A DNA stretch of 64,000 nt. It comes from Stenotrophomonas maltophilia. Its GTDB lineage: Bacteria > Pseudomonadota > Gammaproteobacteria > Xanthomonadales > Xanthomonadaceae. Each line of letters starts with the position of its first letter. Position 1 is the first letter of the stretch. The notes under the pieces were generated by a model, which saw only the letters and a program-made list of their open reading frames with translations, did no database searches and had not been told where the DNA came from. Positions 44,801 to 54,285 of this stretch are shown in pieces. The stretch covers positions 85,597 through 149,596 of the forward strand of contig DGLB01000023.1 in NCBI GenBank assembly GCA_002387845.1, given 5' to 3'. The position numbers and the translations under genes are program-made.

Positions 44801-47800
44801 GGGAACTTCCTGCTTGAAACCGGCGGTCGCGTTCAGATTGGCGGTGATGGCGACGCGGATCTCCGCCTGGACGCTGGGCTGTTCCGCAGTGGCTTCGACA
44901 GCTATGACATCAACGGGCATACAGGGCTGGAGGTCGCGGAGGGCATGGTACTGGAAGTGACGCGCCCAACGCTTCGCGCCAGCCAAGGCGTGTTGGGGGC
45001 GGGTGACCGTGCCGCAGCGATGGAGGCGTGGCTGGCACCGCTCTACCAGGTTGATCCCTCGAGCGGCGCGGTGAGCCAGCGCGGCGGTGCCAGCTTGACC
45101 CTGCGCACGGAGCGGGAATTGACGGGTGGGGATGTGCTGATCGCACAGGGGGCGCGCGTGGAAGTCGACAGCGGCGAGTCGATTACGCTGCGCGGGCCGG
45201 GAGACATCAACGTCGGCGGCGCACTGCTGGCACGCAGCGGTCGGGTTGCGGTGGAGGGCCTATCGGACGGAGGCGCACTGGCGAGCGGTGCCGACACGCC
45301 CGTCTGGCGGATCGCGACCGGAGGACTCATCGACGTCAGCGGCGACCGATTCGTCGCGTTGGATGCAGCCGGTCGCTCGCGGGGCATCGTCAAGGACGGT
45401 GGCAGCGTGACCTTCGGCGGTGGTCTGGACTGGGAAAGCGATACGCCGGAGGTCTCTCGGGCCAACGCATTCGTGGTGGTGGACGCCGGCGCGCGTGTGC
45501 TTGCGTCGGGTTCCACCGCACGACTTGAGGTGGGCGCACTTGGCCCGCAGACGGTGGACACTGCCGGTGGTGAGATTGTTCTGCGCGCCGCTCACGGCGT
45601 GTATCTGGACGGTGTCCTTGAAGCGGCCGCAGGCGGCAGCCGTGCCGAAGGTGGCACGTTGGGCGTTGCATTTGGTGGTGCCCTGTACCCGGCATCAGCA
45701 CCGCCGGTTGGGCTGACACCACGGGCGCTGGTGCTGGGACAGCATCGTGAGCCCCTGACGAGCACCACCATTCCAGTGGCGGGCCACGCCTATCTGGCAA
45801 CCGATCAGATACAGGAAGGGGGATTCGATCATCTCTCGCTGTTTGGCAGCCTGCGCGCGCACGACGACCTGTCGCTGGACATGAGAGGGAGCCTCCGGAT
45901 TTACCTGGACGGCTACATGGGATTCAGCGCCGCTGCTGCCGCAGGCAGTCGTCTGCACGTGTCGGCACCGTATCTCCGGTTTGCGCAGGCTGTGTGGGCC
46001 TATCCCCCCGGTGGCGGCCTGGGGCCGCCCGGAATACCGCTGGCGATCAACGCCGGTCATGCGCTGGAGGCGAACGCAGACCTCATCGACATTCGTGACA
46101 CGATCCAGTTCAGCGGATTCGATCGCGTCAGTCTGAGCAGTCAGGGAGACGTGCGCCTGCTGGGTGCCAAGGTCGTCGGTAGTGAAGTCAAGCCGGGCGG
46201 ATTCACCCAGGTGCTGACACCTTCACAGCTGGATATCACGGCCGCGCAGCTGTACCCCACAACCGGGACCAATGCCCGCCTTTCGGTTGGACTCTCCTCT
46301 GCCTGGGTCGAGACGAGTGGTCAGGGGCTCTGGTCCAATCCTGACGCGGTGCTGCGCATATCACGGACGCCGGGGACCGAGCCGGAAGCGCCGCAGTCCG
46401 CATTCGGTTCGCTGTATTTGACAGGAGCCCACATCGAGCAGGGCGGCGTGGTGCGCGTTCCCATGGGTGTTCTCGGCCTGGGTGGAACCTCCGAGAAAAA
46501 TGAAGGGTCAATCGTGCGTCTGCTGACGGGCAGTGTCACGGGGACCAGTGCCACGGGTATGCGGATGCCGTATGGCGGAACCACGGATGGCCTGCTGTGG
46601 CAATTCAATGGCGCTGCGGTGGAGCCTCAGGTCATTGGAGGTCGGGTTGGATCCTCGGGGCTGCCGATCGGCGTCACGATTGATGCACAGCAGACGGTCG
46701 TCGAGGCGGGCGCAGTGCTGGACGTTTCCGGCGGCGGTGCGTTGAGCGGTGCCGCGTATGTCAGTGGTCGCGGTGGCTCGGTTGACATTCTGAAAAGCGC
46801 GCTGGCAGATGCCAATCCGGCCTATGCGTTCAGCGAATCCGGAAATCCGGTGTATGCCATCATTCCGGGCTACGCCGGTAGCGTGGCCCCTGCAGAGCTC
46901 GCCCAGGGGAGTCGGGATCCTTCGATAGGACAGCGTATTGAGGTTCCAGCGGGCGTGCCCGGCCTGGCGGCCGGCACATACACCCTTCTGCCTGCGATCT
47001 ATGCACTGCAACCCGGGGCCTTCCGTGTGGAGTTGGGGGCTACCGGCACGACGGGCATCGCTGGCGCGGTCGCCACGGGCACCGGTTCCTGGCGCACGTC
47101 GGGCCATCAAGCCAGCGGCTTGGGCGCGCCAATGTCGGCGTTGCTGACCGATCTGTTGATAACGCCGGCCGATGTAGTCCGGAAGCATTCGGGGTACAAC
47201 GAAACCAGTTACAACAGCTTCGTCGCCAATGACGCGCAACGCAGGGGCCTTCCCCGCGGCCTGCAGACGGTTGATGCAGGGAGATTGAAGCTGAATCTGG
47301 CAGCCAACGCAGGGCGTGACGGAGGGACCGCGCTGCGCGTGGCCGGCGATGCACGATTCAATGCGGCTCCGGGCAGCGCCGGATACAACGGCACTCTGGT
47401 CGTGTCGACAGCGGGTGGCAATCTGGATGTTGTGGGGAGCGGCCAATCCTCACCGGCAGACGCGCAAGGTGCGCAGATCGAAGCGGACGCATTGAACGCC
47501 CTGCGTCCGGCGCGCATGGTACTGGGCGGTGATTTCCAGGCCTTCCAGTATCAGGATCCCAGTGTAATCATCACCGCATCCACCGACTCCGTCCGCGTAC
47601 GCGACGGTGCGGCCCTGTACGCGCCAGAGGTCGTGTTGACCGCCAACGAGGGTGGGCAGGGCATCGTGGTGGAGCAGGGAGCCACCGTAAGTACCCTTGC
47701 CCAGGGCGCGGCGTCCTACGATGCGGCGGACGGCTATTTCTATCAGGGCCAGGCTTCGGCAGTGTTCGCCGTTTCGAATGGTGAAGTCAACGTTCTGCCC

Positions 47801-50800
47801 GGGACCGGGGCCAGCAATGTGGCCATCAATCTGGGGGCATGCCTGACACACTGCGAAGGACAGGCGCTGGTGGTCTCCGAAGGCAGTATCGTGACCGCCA
47901 CGGATGGGCGCTTTGAAATCGGCGATAACGCCAGCTACGGTACGCGTCGGCTGGGCCTTGCGGTATCAGCCATCAATCTGGGGCAGGCGGACGCGCTGCG
48001 GGACTTCGCCGCGAATGGAGGGCTTCCGACTGGCCTGACGTTGAATCAGGACGTTCTCCGTCAATTGCTCCAAGGTAATACCGCTACGCAGGCTCCCGCA
48101 CTGGAGACGCTCAGTCTGAGCGCGCGCGATGCCATCAATGTGATCGGCAGCGTTGATCTGGACACGCGTGATGCGGTAACCGGGCAAAGCCGCCTGAAAC
48201 AACTGGTGCTGGGAGCGCCGGCCATCCACGGGTATGGGCAGGCTGGCGACCGTGCACGCATTGTCGCCGACACCCTGCTCTGGGATGGCGCGATGGCAAC
48301 CGGCGTGCGGATCGGCAGCGATGCAACGGTGCCGCAAGGCGCAGCCATGGTTGACCGGCTGGGCGACGGGCAACTGGACATCATTGCCTCAACCATCGAG
48401 TTCGGTTCGGCCGCCTTCACCCGGCGCAGCTCGGAATCGAGCGCTGCACGCCAATTGCTTGGCTTCTCTTCCGTCAACCTGCAGGCCAGCGATCGTGTGG
48501 TGTTCTCTGGCAAGGGCAGCCTGGATGTCTATCAGGACCAGGGCGACTACGTGGCGGGGCAGGGCTGGCAGTACAGTGGCGGCGCGCTCGATATCACTAC
48601 GCCGCTGCTGACCGGCGCAGCGGCGTCGCAACTGGCGGTGCGCACCGAGGGGGCGCTCTCGTTGCGCGGCACCGGTACCGCTGGAGGAGACAATGCGGCG
48701 TTGGGCGCGGAGCTGTCGCTGCAGGCGCAGCAGATCGCGCTGGACGGCAGGATCCAACTGGCCTCGGGTCGCCTGAGCGCCAAAGCGGTCGACGACATCT
48801 CGCTGGGCGATCACGCCTATCTTGACCTTGCTGGTCGCAAGGTTTCGTTGCTGGACGTGGACAAGTACAGCTGGGGTGGCGACGTCGAACTCAGCAGCGA
48901 TGAAGGTGATGTCCGCGCCGCTGCGGGCTCCATCATCGACTTCTCCGCCGCGCACAATCGCGGCGGCCGCTTGACCGTCAACGCGGTGGGCGATCAAGGC
49001 GGCGTCGTCGACCTGGCAGGCACCTTGCGTGGCGCAGCCAGTGGTACCACCGATGCCGGCGGATCCCTGGTTCCCTGGGACGGGGGCGAGCTGCTGTTGA
49101 GTGCGCGTCAGTTGCAGGACTTCCAAGGCCTGAACCAGCGTCTGAATGCCGGCGGCGTCACCGGCGCTCGCAGCTTCCAGCTCGGCGAGGGCGACCTCGT
49201 CGTAGGCGATGAGGTCAAGGCGCGCCATGTGGAGATCAGCGTTGATGGCGGCAGCCTTGATGTGAACGGTCGCATTGATGCCAGCGGCGTCCAGGTGGGC
49301 AGCATCCGGCTGGCCGCGCGCGACGCGCTGCGGGTCAATGGCACCCTCGACGCGCACGGCACCGGTCTGCGCGTGGACAGCTACGGCAAGATCATCGACA
49401 GCCCGAATCGCGCCGACATCGAGCTGACCAGCAGCCAGGGACGGGTGGAACTGGGCAGCAGCGCCGTGCTGGATCTGCGCAGTGGTACCGACGTGGCGAC
49501 CGGGACGGCCGCGGGACTGAATGACGGCGTACCGCGCGGTACGCTCCGCCTCAATGTACCGCGCGTCGGGACCGACGATGCCGCCGTGGCCGTTGCCGCC
49601 GGTGTCAGGGTGGACGGCGCGCGCGACCTCCAGGTCAATGGCTTCCGGCGTTACACGGACGCACCGCTAGCCGCTGCCGATGATGTGCACGGAAACCGCC
49701 CGCAGGTGGTCACGCAGGCGTGGCTGGACCAGGTCGTCGACCCGCAGAACCGGGCGTGGTTCGATGCCGCACTGGGCAACGCGGATCTGCAGCAGCGCGT
49801 GGCCGCGCTGGGCAGCTACCGGTTGCGTCCGGGCGTCGAGATCGTGGCCAATGCAGGTGCCGACAACGTCCGCGGCGATCTGGTGGTGTCCGGCGACATT
49901 GATCTGTCCGGCTACCGCTACGGTCCGCAGGCCGATCGCGTTGATCCTTCCCGTCGCGGCTTTGGCGAGTCGGCCGCGATGGTGTTGCGCGCCGAGGGTG
50001 ACATCAGCCTGTACGGGAGCATCAATGATGGCTTCGCGCCGCCGCCGGCGAACCCGGACGAGGGTGGCTGGGTGTTGATGCCCAGCGCCAGTGGCGAGGC
50101 GCGTACGCCGTATGGTTCGGACATCATCGTGCCGGTGGGGGGAGTTCGGTTGCAATCGAACACCCGCTTTGTCGCCGGATCCACGTTGAACTACGCCATT
50201 CCCTTCCGCGCCATGACGCTGCCCGCCGGTACCGAAGTGCCGATGGACACGCGCATCGCTGCAGCGCTGGTGCTGACGGCGGGCACCGTGCTCCGGGCCG
50301 ATGTCACCACCTCGGACGGGCAGGTGTTTGCCGCAGGCACGGTGCTGTCGTCGGCGCTGAACCTGGAGCCGGGTGCCACGCTGGGCGCAGGTTTCCGCCT
50401 CGACGCGGCACTGGCGGTCCAGGCGCAGACTTGGCCGGCAGGGGTTGCGCTGCCGGCGGACATGCGCCTGAGCGCGGCGGTGGACCTGAAGGCCGGCTCG
50501 CTGATTCCCTCGATGACCGGTATCGTCCTGGCAGGCGACCAGCCGATCAACCTCCGCCCTGCAGATGCCGACGGCAACCAGGGCCGGAACTGGGCGTTGG
50601 CACCGATGTTGCCGGAAGGCACGACCTCCTGGGATATCACGGCGGTCGCCGGTGCCGATACCGGTGCCGCCGATCCGCGTGCCCGCCGGTTCGGAGCCAG
50701 TGGCGACCTGGTCCTTGCCGACACCCACTATTCGACCATCCGCACGGTGGAGACGGTCAGCCGATTCGTCGGTGAGCGGGTCATCTCGTTGCAGGGTTCA

Positions 50801-53800
50801 TTGGATCTCTGGGGCGACGACAGCTTCGCCGGGAAGCCTGCCCAGGAGCTGGCGGACATGTTCGGCATGAGCGAGGACGACTTCTGTCTGGGCTTCGGTG
50901 GGGCCTGCGAGAATGCCCCACGGTTGGTGACGCGCGACGGCTCCCTGGAATGGGCGGGCGATGAAAGCTTCACCGGTCTGCCGGCACGGGATCTGGCAGC
51001 ATGGTTCGGCATGACGGAGGAGGAATTCTGCGCACTGGGTGCGAACATCTGCTATGGCGGTGGCGAGTGGATCGATGAAACCAACTACGCCCAGCGTGTT
51101 GGCAGTCCGGCGTGGAGCGTGCTGCGCACCGGTGCCGGCGACCTCAACCTGTTGGCAGCCGGTGATGTGGCCATGCGGTCTGGATTCGGCGTCTACACAG
51201 CGGGCACGCCGAGCTGGCTCGGAGATGATCGCGACGCGCTGTTCAATCCCGTGCGTGCACCGGCACCCGGCAAGACCGACGTATTGGGTCCGGTACAGGC
51301 AGGTGGCGCGTACGACGCTGCATTGGCGAATTACCAGGCGTGGTATCCGGATGCAGGCGGAAGTCTGCGGGTTGCCGCAGGCGGCAACATTCTGGGCGAT
51401 GTGTGGGCAGAAGTGGGTCTTGTCGGCGGGTCAGGCCCATCAGAGAGCGCGCAATCGGCAAGCAGCGCCGTGGGCAACTGGCTGTGGCGACAGGGAAGCG
51501 GCAATACCGCCGGCGTCGAGCCGAGCGACACCAGCTGGTGGATCAACTTCGGTACTTACGTCAATCCTCGCAACGACCCACGGGCGACGCCGCGCATGGT
51601 CGGGTTCACCGGCTTCGGGACGCTGGGCGGCGGTAACCTCACCCTGGAGGCCGGTGGCGCGATGGGCGTCTTGGATGCCGTCGGCACTGCGATCTCTGGT
51701 GCCAGTGGCGCAGGCCGCTCCACGGCAATCGTGGCGGCAGTCGGTTCGACCGGGCGCGTAAGCGATGGTGAGTTGATTCTGACTGGCGGTGGCGATCTGT
51801 CGATCCGCAGCGCCGGCGCGTTCAATCCCAACCTTCAGGCAACCTCGCAGTCTCCCCTGGAAAATCTTCAGAACCTGGAACTGAATGGTTCGCTGGCCAA
51901 CCTGCGTGGTCAGTTGACCGTGGACGCTGCGCGGATCGGTGGCATTGCCACCAACGCACTCAGTTACGTCAGCCTCGGCACCGCGGCTCGCGCGTCGGAT
52001 CCGTTCACCGCTCTGCGTGGCGAGGCCATGGGAGGACCTGTTCTGGTCCTGGGTGATGCGACATCCCTGCTGCAGGCACGCGGTGACGCTGTGCTGGGTG
52101 CAGTCGTCGACCCGGGCCGTGCAGCCACGCTGAACTTCAACGCCGTCACCCTGTCCGATGGCACCGAGGCAGCCGGCACCAGCTGGTTCTCGCTGTGGAC
52201 CGACACCACAGCGTTGGACGTTGTGTCCGTCGGGGGAGATCTCGCGCCGACGCTGTCGGGCACGCGTCATGCAATGGGGCGCGACATCGCAAGCGATTAC
52301 TACTTCCTGACCGACGATACGGTGCTGCGCTACTGGATGCTGCCCTCCCGGACGCGGCTGTTGGCGGCCAGCGGCAACATCAAGATCGATAATGCGTCTG
52401 CGATCGGCAGCGACGTGTTGTTGACCCGGCCCTCGTCGAGCGGCGAACTGGAGGTGCTCGCACAGGACTCCATCCTGTTCTCCGAACGCGGCGCAGGCAT
52501 GAGTAGCGGGGGCGCGGACGTCAGGCTTCCGACGCCATTCGACCCTGCATTCGTCGCCAGCCAGGGAGTGACGCGTGTGCGCAGCAACCTGTCTGTCGAC
52601 GCACCGTTGGCCGAGCCACAAGCAGGACTCCCGCTTTACGCGTTCGGTGCACCCACGTTGCAGTTCAACGATCTGCGCGCACAGGGCGGTGCGCCCAGCC
52701 GATTCTATGCGGCAGAGGGTGACATCATCGGTCTGCGCACCGGGCAGCAGTGGAACCTGAAGCGTATCGCGGCAACCGCAGGTACCGTCTTCACCTTCAA
52801 CGACGTTGCCGCCCCGGTCCACGTCCGCGCCGGCCGCGACATCCTGCTCAGCGACATCGGCGGTCTGAACAACACCGACACCGACATCAGCATCGTCGAA
52901 GCCGGCCGCGATATCGTCCACACCCCGATCCGCATCGCCGGCCCGGGTGACCTGGAAGTCAGCGCCGGCCGCCAGATCCGCCAGGAAGACAAGGCCAGCA
53001 TCACCACCACCGGCGGTCTGGTCCAGGGCGACACCCGCCCGGGTGCCAGCATCTCGGTTACCGCCGGCAACGAGCAGTTGGACTACGCCGCGCTGCGCGC
53101 CCGCTACCTGGACCCGGCCAACCTGGCCGATCCGGACCTCACTCTGGCCGAACAGCCGGCCAAGGCGGTCAAGCTGTACGGCACGGAGCTGGAAGACTGG
53201 CTGGAGGACCGCTTCGGCGTTCCCGCCAAGGGCGATGCGGCGTTGGCCCTGTTCGATTCGCTGCCGGCCGCACAGCAGCGCATCTTCCTGCGTGAGGTCT
53301 ATCACGCGGAACTGCGTGCCGGTGGTCGCGAGTACAACGATCCGGACAGCCCGCGCTTCGGCTCCTACCTGCGCGGTCGCGAGGCGATCGCCACGCTGCT
53401 GCCGGAGAAGGACGCTAACGGTGCCACCATTGACCGTACCGGCGACATCGTGATGTTCGGCGGCTCGGGTGTGCGCACCCAGGCCGGCGGCAACATCGAC
53501 ATGCTGGCTCCGGGCGGGCAGATCGTGGTGGGCGTGCAGGGTGAAGTGCCGCCGGCCTCGGCCGGTGTGGTCACCCAGGGCCGGGGCGACATCCGCATGT
53601 TCAGCGATGGCAGCCTGCTGCTGGGCCTGTCGCGCGTGATGACCACCTTCGGTGGCGACATCCAGGCGTGGTCGGCACGCGGCGACATCAACGCCGGTCG
53701 CGGTGCGCTGACCTCGGTGCAATACACCCCGGCACTGCGCGTGTACGACCAGTGGGGCAACGTGAACCTCTCGCCGCAGGCTCCGGCCACCGGTGCGGGT

Positions 53801-54241
53801 ATCGCCACGCTGGCTCCGATTGCCGAAGTGGCGGCCGGCGACGTCGACCTGATCGCGCCGCTGGGCACGATTGATGCGGGTGAAGCGGGTATCCGTGTGT
53901 CGGGTAACGTGAATCTGGCGGCGCTGCAGGTGCTCAATGCGGCCAACGTGCAGGTGCAGGGTGAAAGTACCGGTCTGCCGGTGCTGGCCACGGTGAACGT
54001 CAATGCGCTCAGTTCGGCCAGTGCGGCGGCCAACAGTGCCAGCCAGGCCGCGCAGGATGTGATGCGCAAGACACAGGATGACGCGCGCAAGAACCGGCCG
54101 TCCGAGATCAGTGTGCAGGTGTTGGGGTTTGGCGCGAGCAGCAGCGTGGAGCCGAAGCCGAAGGTGTCCGAGCCGGTGAGTTCGTACGATCCGAACAGCG
54201 CGTTCCAGTTCCCGCAGGCGGAGGAGACCGTAAGGCGGTGA
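41843..54241 (+). CDS. Giant filamentous-haemagglutinin-type TpsA protein (PdtA-like)
   Basis: A 4,132-residue exoprotein of two-partner secretion. The signal peptide ends AGA/QQ after residue 42. An Ala/Gln-rich helical stretch (77-118) precedes the TPS secretion domain (about 125-320; KAILNWETFNIGANTTLTFGQ, FVANRNGVVFGNNSQVNVRNLVAAA). Thousands of residues of Gly/Ala/Asp-rich beta-helix repeats follow. The C-terminal part (about 3590-4132; GDIIGLRTGQQWNLKR, VHVRAGRDILLSDIGG, GDIVMFGGSGVRTQAGG) looks like the DUF3739 region. Cysteines are few and cluster in two tandem repeats (50795-51052). GAGG lies five bases before the chosen ATG. The likely transporter is encoded at 56918. Probable role: surface adhesin. 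Confidence 0.93.
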   Translation: MSHLHSTALRGNAVSRRIAAGSHPMAWAIAVALGSMAVPAGAQQAFSPAWFADKGAAQAGAAQSGRMPNGAPVNFGQPTQQQDAARQKLQQSIDNLGSAAQAIALQQRMQEQARQNLRNAGYVVVDGLSEGGLKVDENPLTRGWLNARDAIQKNGADGRVEVSIEQTADKAILNWETFNIGANTTLTFGQNADWAVLNRVNDPNARPSQILGKLKAPGSVFVANRNGVVFGNNSQVNVRNLVAAAARISDSQFKDNGLYSADNNSAALTDALGDVVVERGARITTHEPATTTRTGGYVLLAGHAVDNSGQIETIQGQTQLTAGDSFVIRRGVGTAQNTTSTTKGNEVAPRFVSESTAGDVSNRGLIIARQGDVTLAGRTVEQAGVAVATTTVNQRGSVHLLNSISDRAGSVTLAEGSTTAVLIEDDGKTTALDSQRDALIAESALQDPLRATANSGTFDNLSRMTDRRDQSRIEIVSGGNVAFEGQSLTVATGGQVVVDAAGRSFLADGARVDVSGATGVQVAMESNNVKINVQGNELRDSPDNRESGKLNSLNNNEAWIDRRQLVHVPAGTGGYEADRWYAAGGLLEVGGYLGTQGHSIGEWAAQGGSVLLGGSEVITQAGSKINLAGGSVDVATGTIQQTWLRGNDGQLYRLDDAPAAMVFAGLYRGYESVHSRWGVTEAYRSPLIASEKRVENGYTVGRDAGQLKLSAPTVVLEGDIDTSTFQGVRQERAPDAAVDGYNQAQTAVARNAALLLGSYSAYGRDGAFATDVRIGDTAAAGLVDLQTPLEASRRNTFWIGASRLVDQQWGRLDLATSGTLHIDGPLQLQDGAAVALAGSRVNINGDITAHGGSLQAGNVLALVNVPGRERVLLGDGFRSVEVGDGVTLDLTGTWTNARLPSDEGKGAAWRNGGSAMLESSHDVSVGAGSRILVDAGGQVNEAGDFQGGRGGSVKLRADIAEAGLDGTGRVRLGEGAAFSGLGVSGSGNFLLETGGRVQIGGDGDADLRLDAGLFRSGFDSYDINGHTGLEVAEGMVLEVTRPTLRASQGVLGAGDRAAAMEAWLAPLYQVDPSSGAVSQRGGASLTLRTERELTGGDVLIAQGARVEVDSGESITLRGPGDINVGGALLARSGRVAVEGLSDGGALASGADTPVWRIATGGLIDVSGDRFVALDAAGRSRGIVKDGGSVTFGGGLDWESDTPEVSRANAFVVVDAGARVLASGSTARLEVGALGPQTVDTAGGEIVLRAAHGVYLDGVLEAAAGGSRAEGGTLGVAFGGALYPASAPPVGLTPRALVLGQHREPLTSTTIPVAGHAYLATDQIQEGGFDHLSLFGSLRAHDDLSLDMRGSLRIYLDGYMGFSAAAAAGSRLHVSAPYLRFAQAVWAYPPGGGLGPPGIPLAINAGHALEANADLIDIRDTIQFSGFDRVSLSSQGDVRLLGAKVVGSEVKPGGFTQVLTPSQLDITAAQLYPTTGTNARLSVGLSSAWVETSGQGLWSNPDAVLRISRTPGTEPEAPQSAFGSLYLTGAHIEQGGVVRVPMGVLGLGGTSEKNEGSIVRLLTGSVTGTSATGMRMPYGGTTDGLLWQFNGAAVEPQVIGGRVGSSGLPIGVTIDAQQTVVEAGAVLDVSGGGALSGAAYVSGRGGSVDILKSALADANPAYAFSESGNPVYAIIPGYAGSVAPAELAQGSRDPSIGQRIEVPAGVPGLAAGTYTLLPAIYALQPGAFRVELGATGTTGIAGAVATGTGSWRTSGHQASGLGAPMSALLTDLLITPADVVRKHSGYNETSYNSFVANDAQRRGLPRGLQTVDAGRLKLNLAANAGRDGGTALRVAGDARFNAAPGSAGYNGTLVVSTAGGNLDVVGSGQSSPADAQGAQIEADALNALRPARMVLGGDFQAFQYQDPSVIITASTDSVRVRDGAALYAPEVVLTANEGGQGIVVEQGATVSTLAQGAASYDAADGYFYQGQASAVFAVSNGEVNVLPGTGASNVAINLGACLTHCEGQALVVSEGSIVTATDGRFEIGDNASYGTRRLGLAVSAINLGQADALRDFAANGGLPTGLTLNQDVLRQLLQGNTATQAPALETLSLSARDAINVIGSVDLDTRDAVTGQSRLKQLVLGAPAIHGYGQAGDRARIVADTLLWDGAMATGVRIGSDATVPQGAAMVDRLGDGQLDIIASTIEFGSAAFTRRSSESSAARQLLGFSSVNLQASDRVVFSGKGSLDVYQDQGDYVAGQGWQYSGGALDITTPLLTGAAASQLAVRTEGALSLRGTGTAGGDNAALGAELSLQAQQIALDGRIQLASGRLSAKAVDDISLGDHAYLDLAGRKVSLLDVDKYSWGGDVELSSDEGDVRAAAGSIIDFSAAHNRGGRLTVNAVGDQGGVVDLAGTLRGAASGTTDAGGSLVPWDGGELLLSARQLQDFQGLNQRLNAGGVTGARSFQLGEGDLVVGDEVKARHVEISVDGGSLDVNGRIDASGVQVGSIRLAARDALRVNGTLDAHGTGLRVDSYGKIIDSPNRADIELTSSQGRVELGSSAVLDLRSGTDVATGTAAGLNDGVPRGTLRLNVPRVGTDDAAVAVAAGVRVDGARDLQVNGFRRYTDAPLAAADDVHGNRPQVVTQAWLDQVVDPQNRAWFDAALGNADLQQRVAALGSYRLRPGVEIVANAGADNVRGDLVVSGDIDLSGYRYGPQADRVDPSRRGFGESAAMVLRAEGDISLYGSINDGFAPPPANPDEGGWVLMPSASGEARTPYGSDIIVPVGGVRLQSNTRFVAGSTLNYAIPFRAMTLPAGTEVPMDTRIAAALVLTAGTVLRADVTTSDGQVFAAGTVLSSALNLEPGATLGAGFRLDAALAVQAQTWPAGVALPADMRLSAAVDLKAGSLIPSMTGIVLAGDQPINLRPADADGNQGRNWALAPMLPEGTTSWDITAVAGADTGAADPRARRFGASGDLVLADTHYSTIRTVETVSRFVGERVISLQGSLDLWGDDSFAGKPAQELADMFGMSEDDFCLGFGGACENAPRLVTRDGSLEWAGDESFTGLPARDLAAWFGMTEEEFCALGANICYGGGEWIDETNYAQRVGSPAWSVLRTGAGDLNLLAAGDVAMRSGFGVYTAGTPSWLGDDRDALFNPVRAPAPGKTDVLGPVQAGGAYDAALANYQAWYPDAGGSLRVAAGGNILGDVWAEVGLVGGSGPSESAQSASSAVGNWLWRQGSGNTAGVEPSDTSWWINFGTYVNPRNDPRATPRMVGFTGFGTLGGGNLTLEAGGAMGVLDAVGTAISGASGAGRSTAIVAAVGSTGRVSDGELILTGGGDLSIRSAGAFNPNLQATSQSPLENLQNLELNGSLANLRGQLTVDAARIGGIATNALSYVSLGTAARASDPFTALRGEAMGGPVLVLGDATSLLQARGDAVLGAVVDPGRAATLNFNAVTLSDGTEAAGTSWFSLWTDTTALDVVSVGGDLAPTLSGTRHAMGRDIASDYYFLTDDTVLRYWMLPSRTRLLAASGNIKIDNASAIGSDVLLTRPSSSGELEVLAQDSILFSERGAGMSSGGADVRLPTPFDPAFVASQGVTRVRSNLSVDAPLAEPQAGLPLYAFGAPTLQFNDLRAQGGAPSRFYAAEGDIIGLRTGQQWNLKRIAATAGTVFTFNDVAAPVHVRAGRDILLSDIGGLNNTDTDISIVEAGRDIVHTPIRIAGPGDLEVSAGRQIRQEDKASITTTGGLVQGDTRPGASISVTAGNEQLDYAALRARYLDPANLADPDLTLAEQPAKAVKLYGTELEDWLEDRFGVPAKGDAALALFDSLPAAQQRIFLREVYHAELRAGGREYNDPDSPRFGSYLRGREAIATLLPEKDANGATIDRTGDIVMFGGSGVRTQAGGNIDMLAPGGQIVVGVQGEVPPASAGVVTQGRGDIRMFSDGSLLLGLSRVMTTFGGDIQAWSARGDINAGRGALTSVQYTPALRVYDQWGNVNLSPQAPATGAGIATLAPIAEVAAGDVDLIAPLGTIDAGEAGIRVSGNVNLAALQVLNAANVQVQGESTGLPVLATVNVNALSSASAAANSASQAAQDVMRKTQDDARKNRPSEISVQVLGFGASSSVEPKPKVSEPVSSYDPNSAFQFPQAEETVRR
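50213..50506 (+). repeat. Imperfect three-unit repeat inside the TpsA gene
   Basis: Residues 2791-2888 contain three related units. The first (TLPAGTEVPMDTRIAAALVL) and third (TWPAGVALPADMRLSAAVDL) are clearly alike; the middle one (FAAGTVLSSALNLEPGATLG) is degenerate. It is more hydrophobic than the surrounding beta-helix and may form a separate small fold. Confidence 0.6.
50795..51052 (+). repeat. Tandem 48-residue cysteine-containing repeat in the TpsA gene
   Basis: Two copies (50795-50908 and 50939-51052; residues 2985-3022 and 3033-3070) share the pattern GSL-D/E, GD-D/E-SF-x-G-x-PA, a helix ending FGM-S/T-E-D/E-D/E-FC, then a second Cys seven residues on. Key matches are GDDSFAGKPAQELADMFGM and GDESFTGLPARDLAAWFGM. 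Each copy could hold one disulphide. The acidic cluster suggests metal binding, but this is inference. Confidence 0.85.
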
Positions 54242-54247
54242 GGGAAG

Positions 54248-54282
54248 GGCATTCGTGGCGCGCGTTGTGCGGCACGAATGCC
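54248..54282. terminator. Hairpin between the convergent TpsA and gspJ genes
   Basis: Arms GGCATTCGTG (54248-54257) and CACGAATGCC (54273-54282) lie in the 44-base gap between the two convergent stop codons. No T tract is present, so the hairpin may act in both directions with help from Rho. Confidence 0.55.
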
Positions 54283-54285
54283 ATG

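Noticed and set aside
41840..44986. Long minus-strand open frame (1,048 codons) opposite the TpsA gene
   Set aside because: It is a mirror frame of the Gly/Ala/Asp-rich repeats. It has no ribosome site or recognisable domain.
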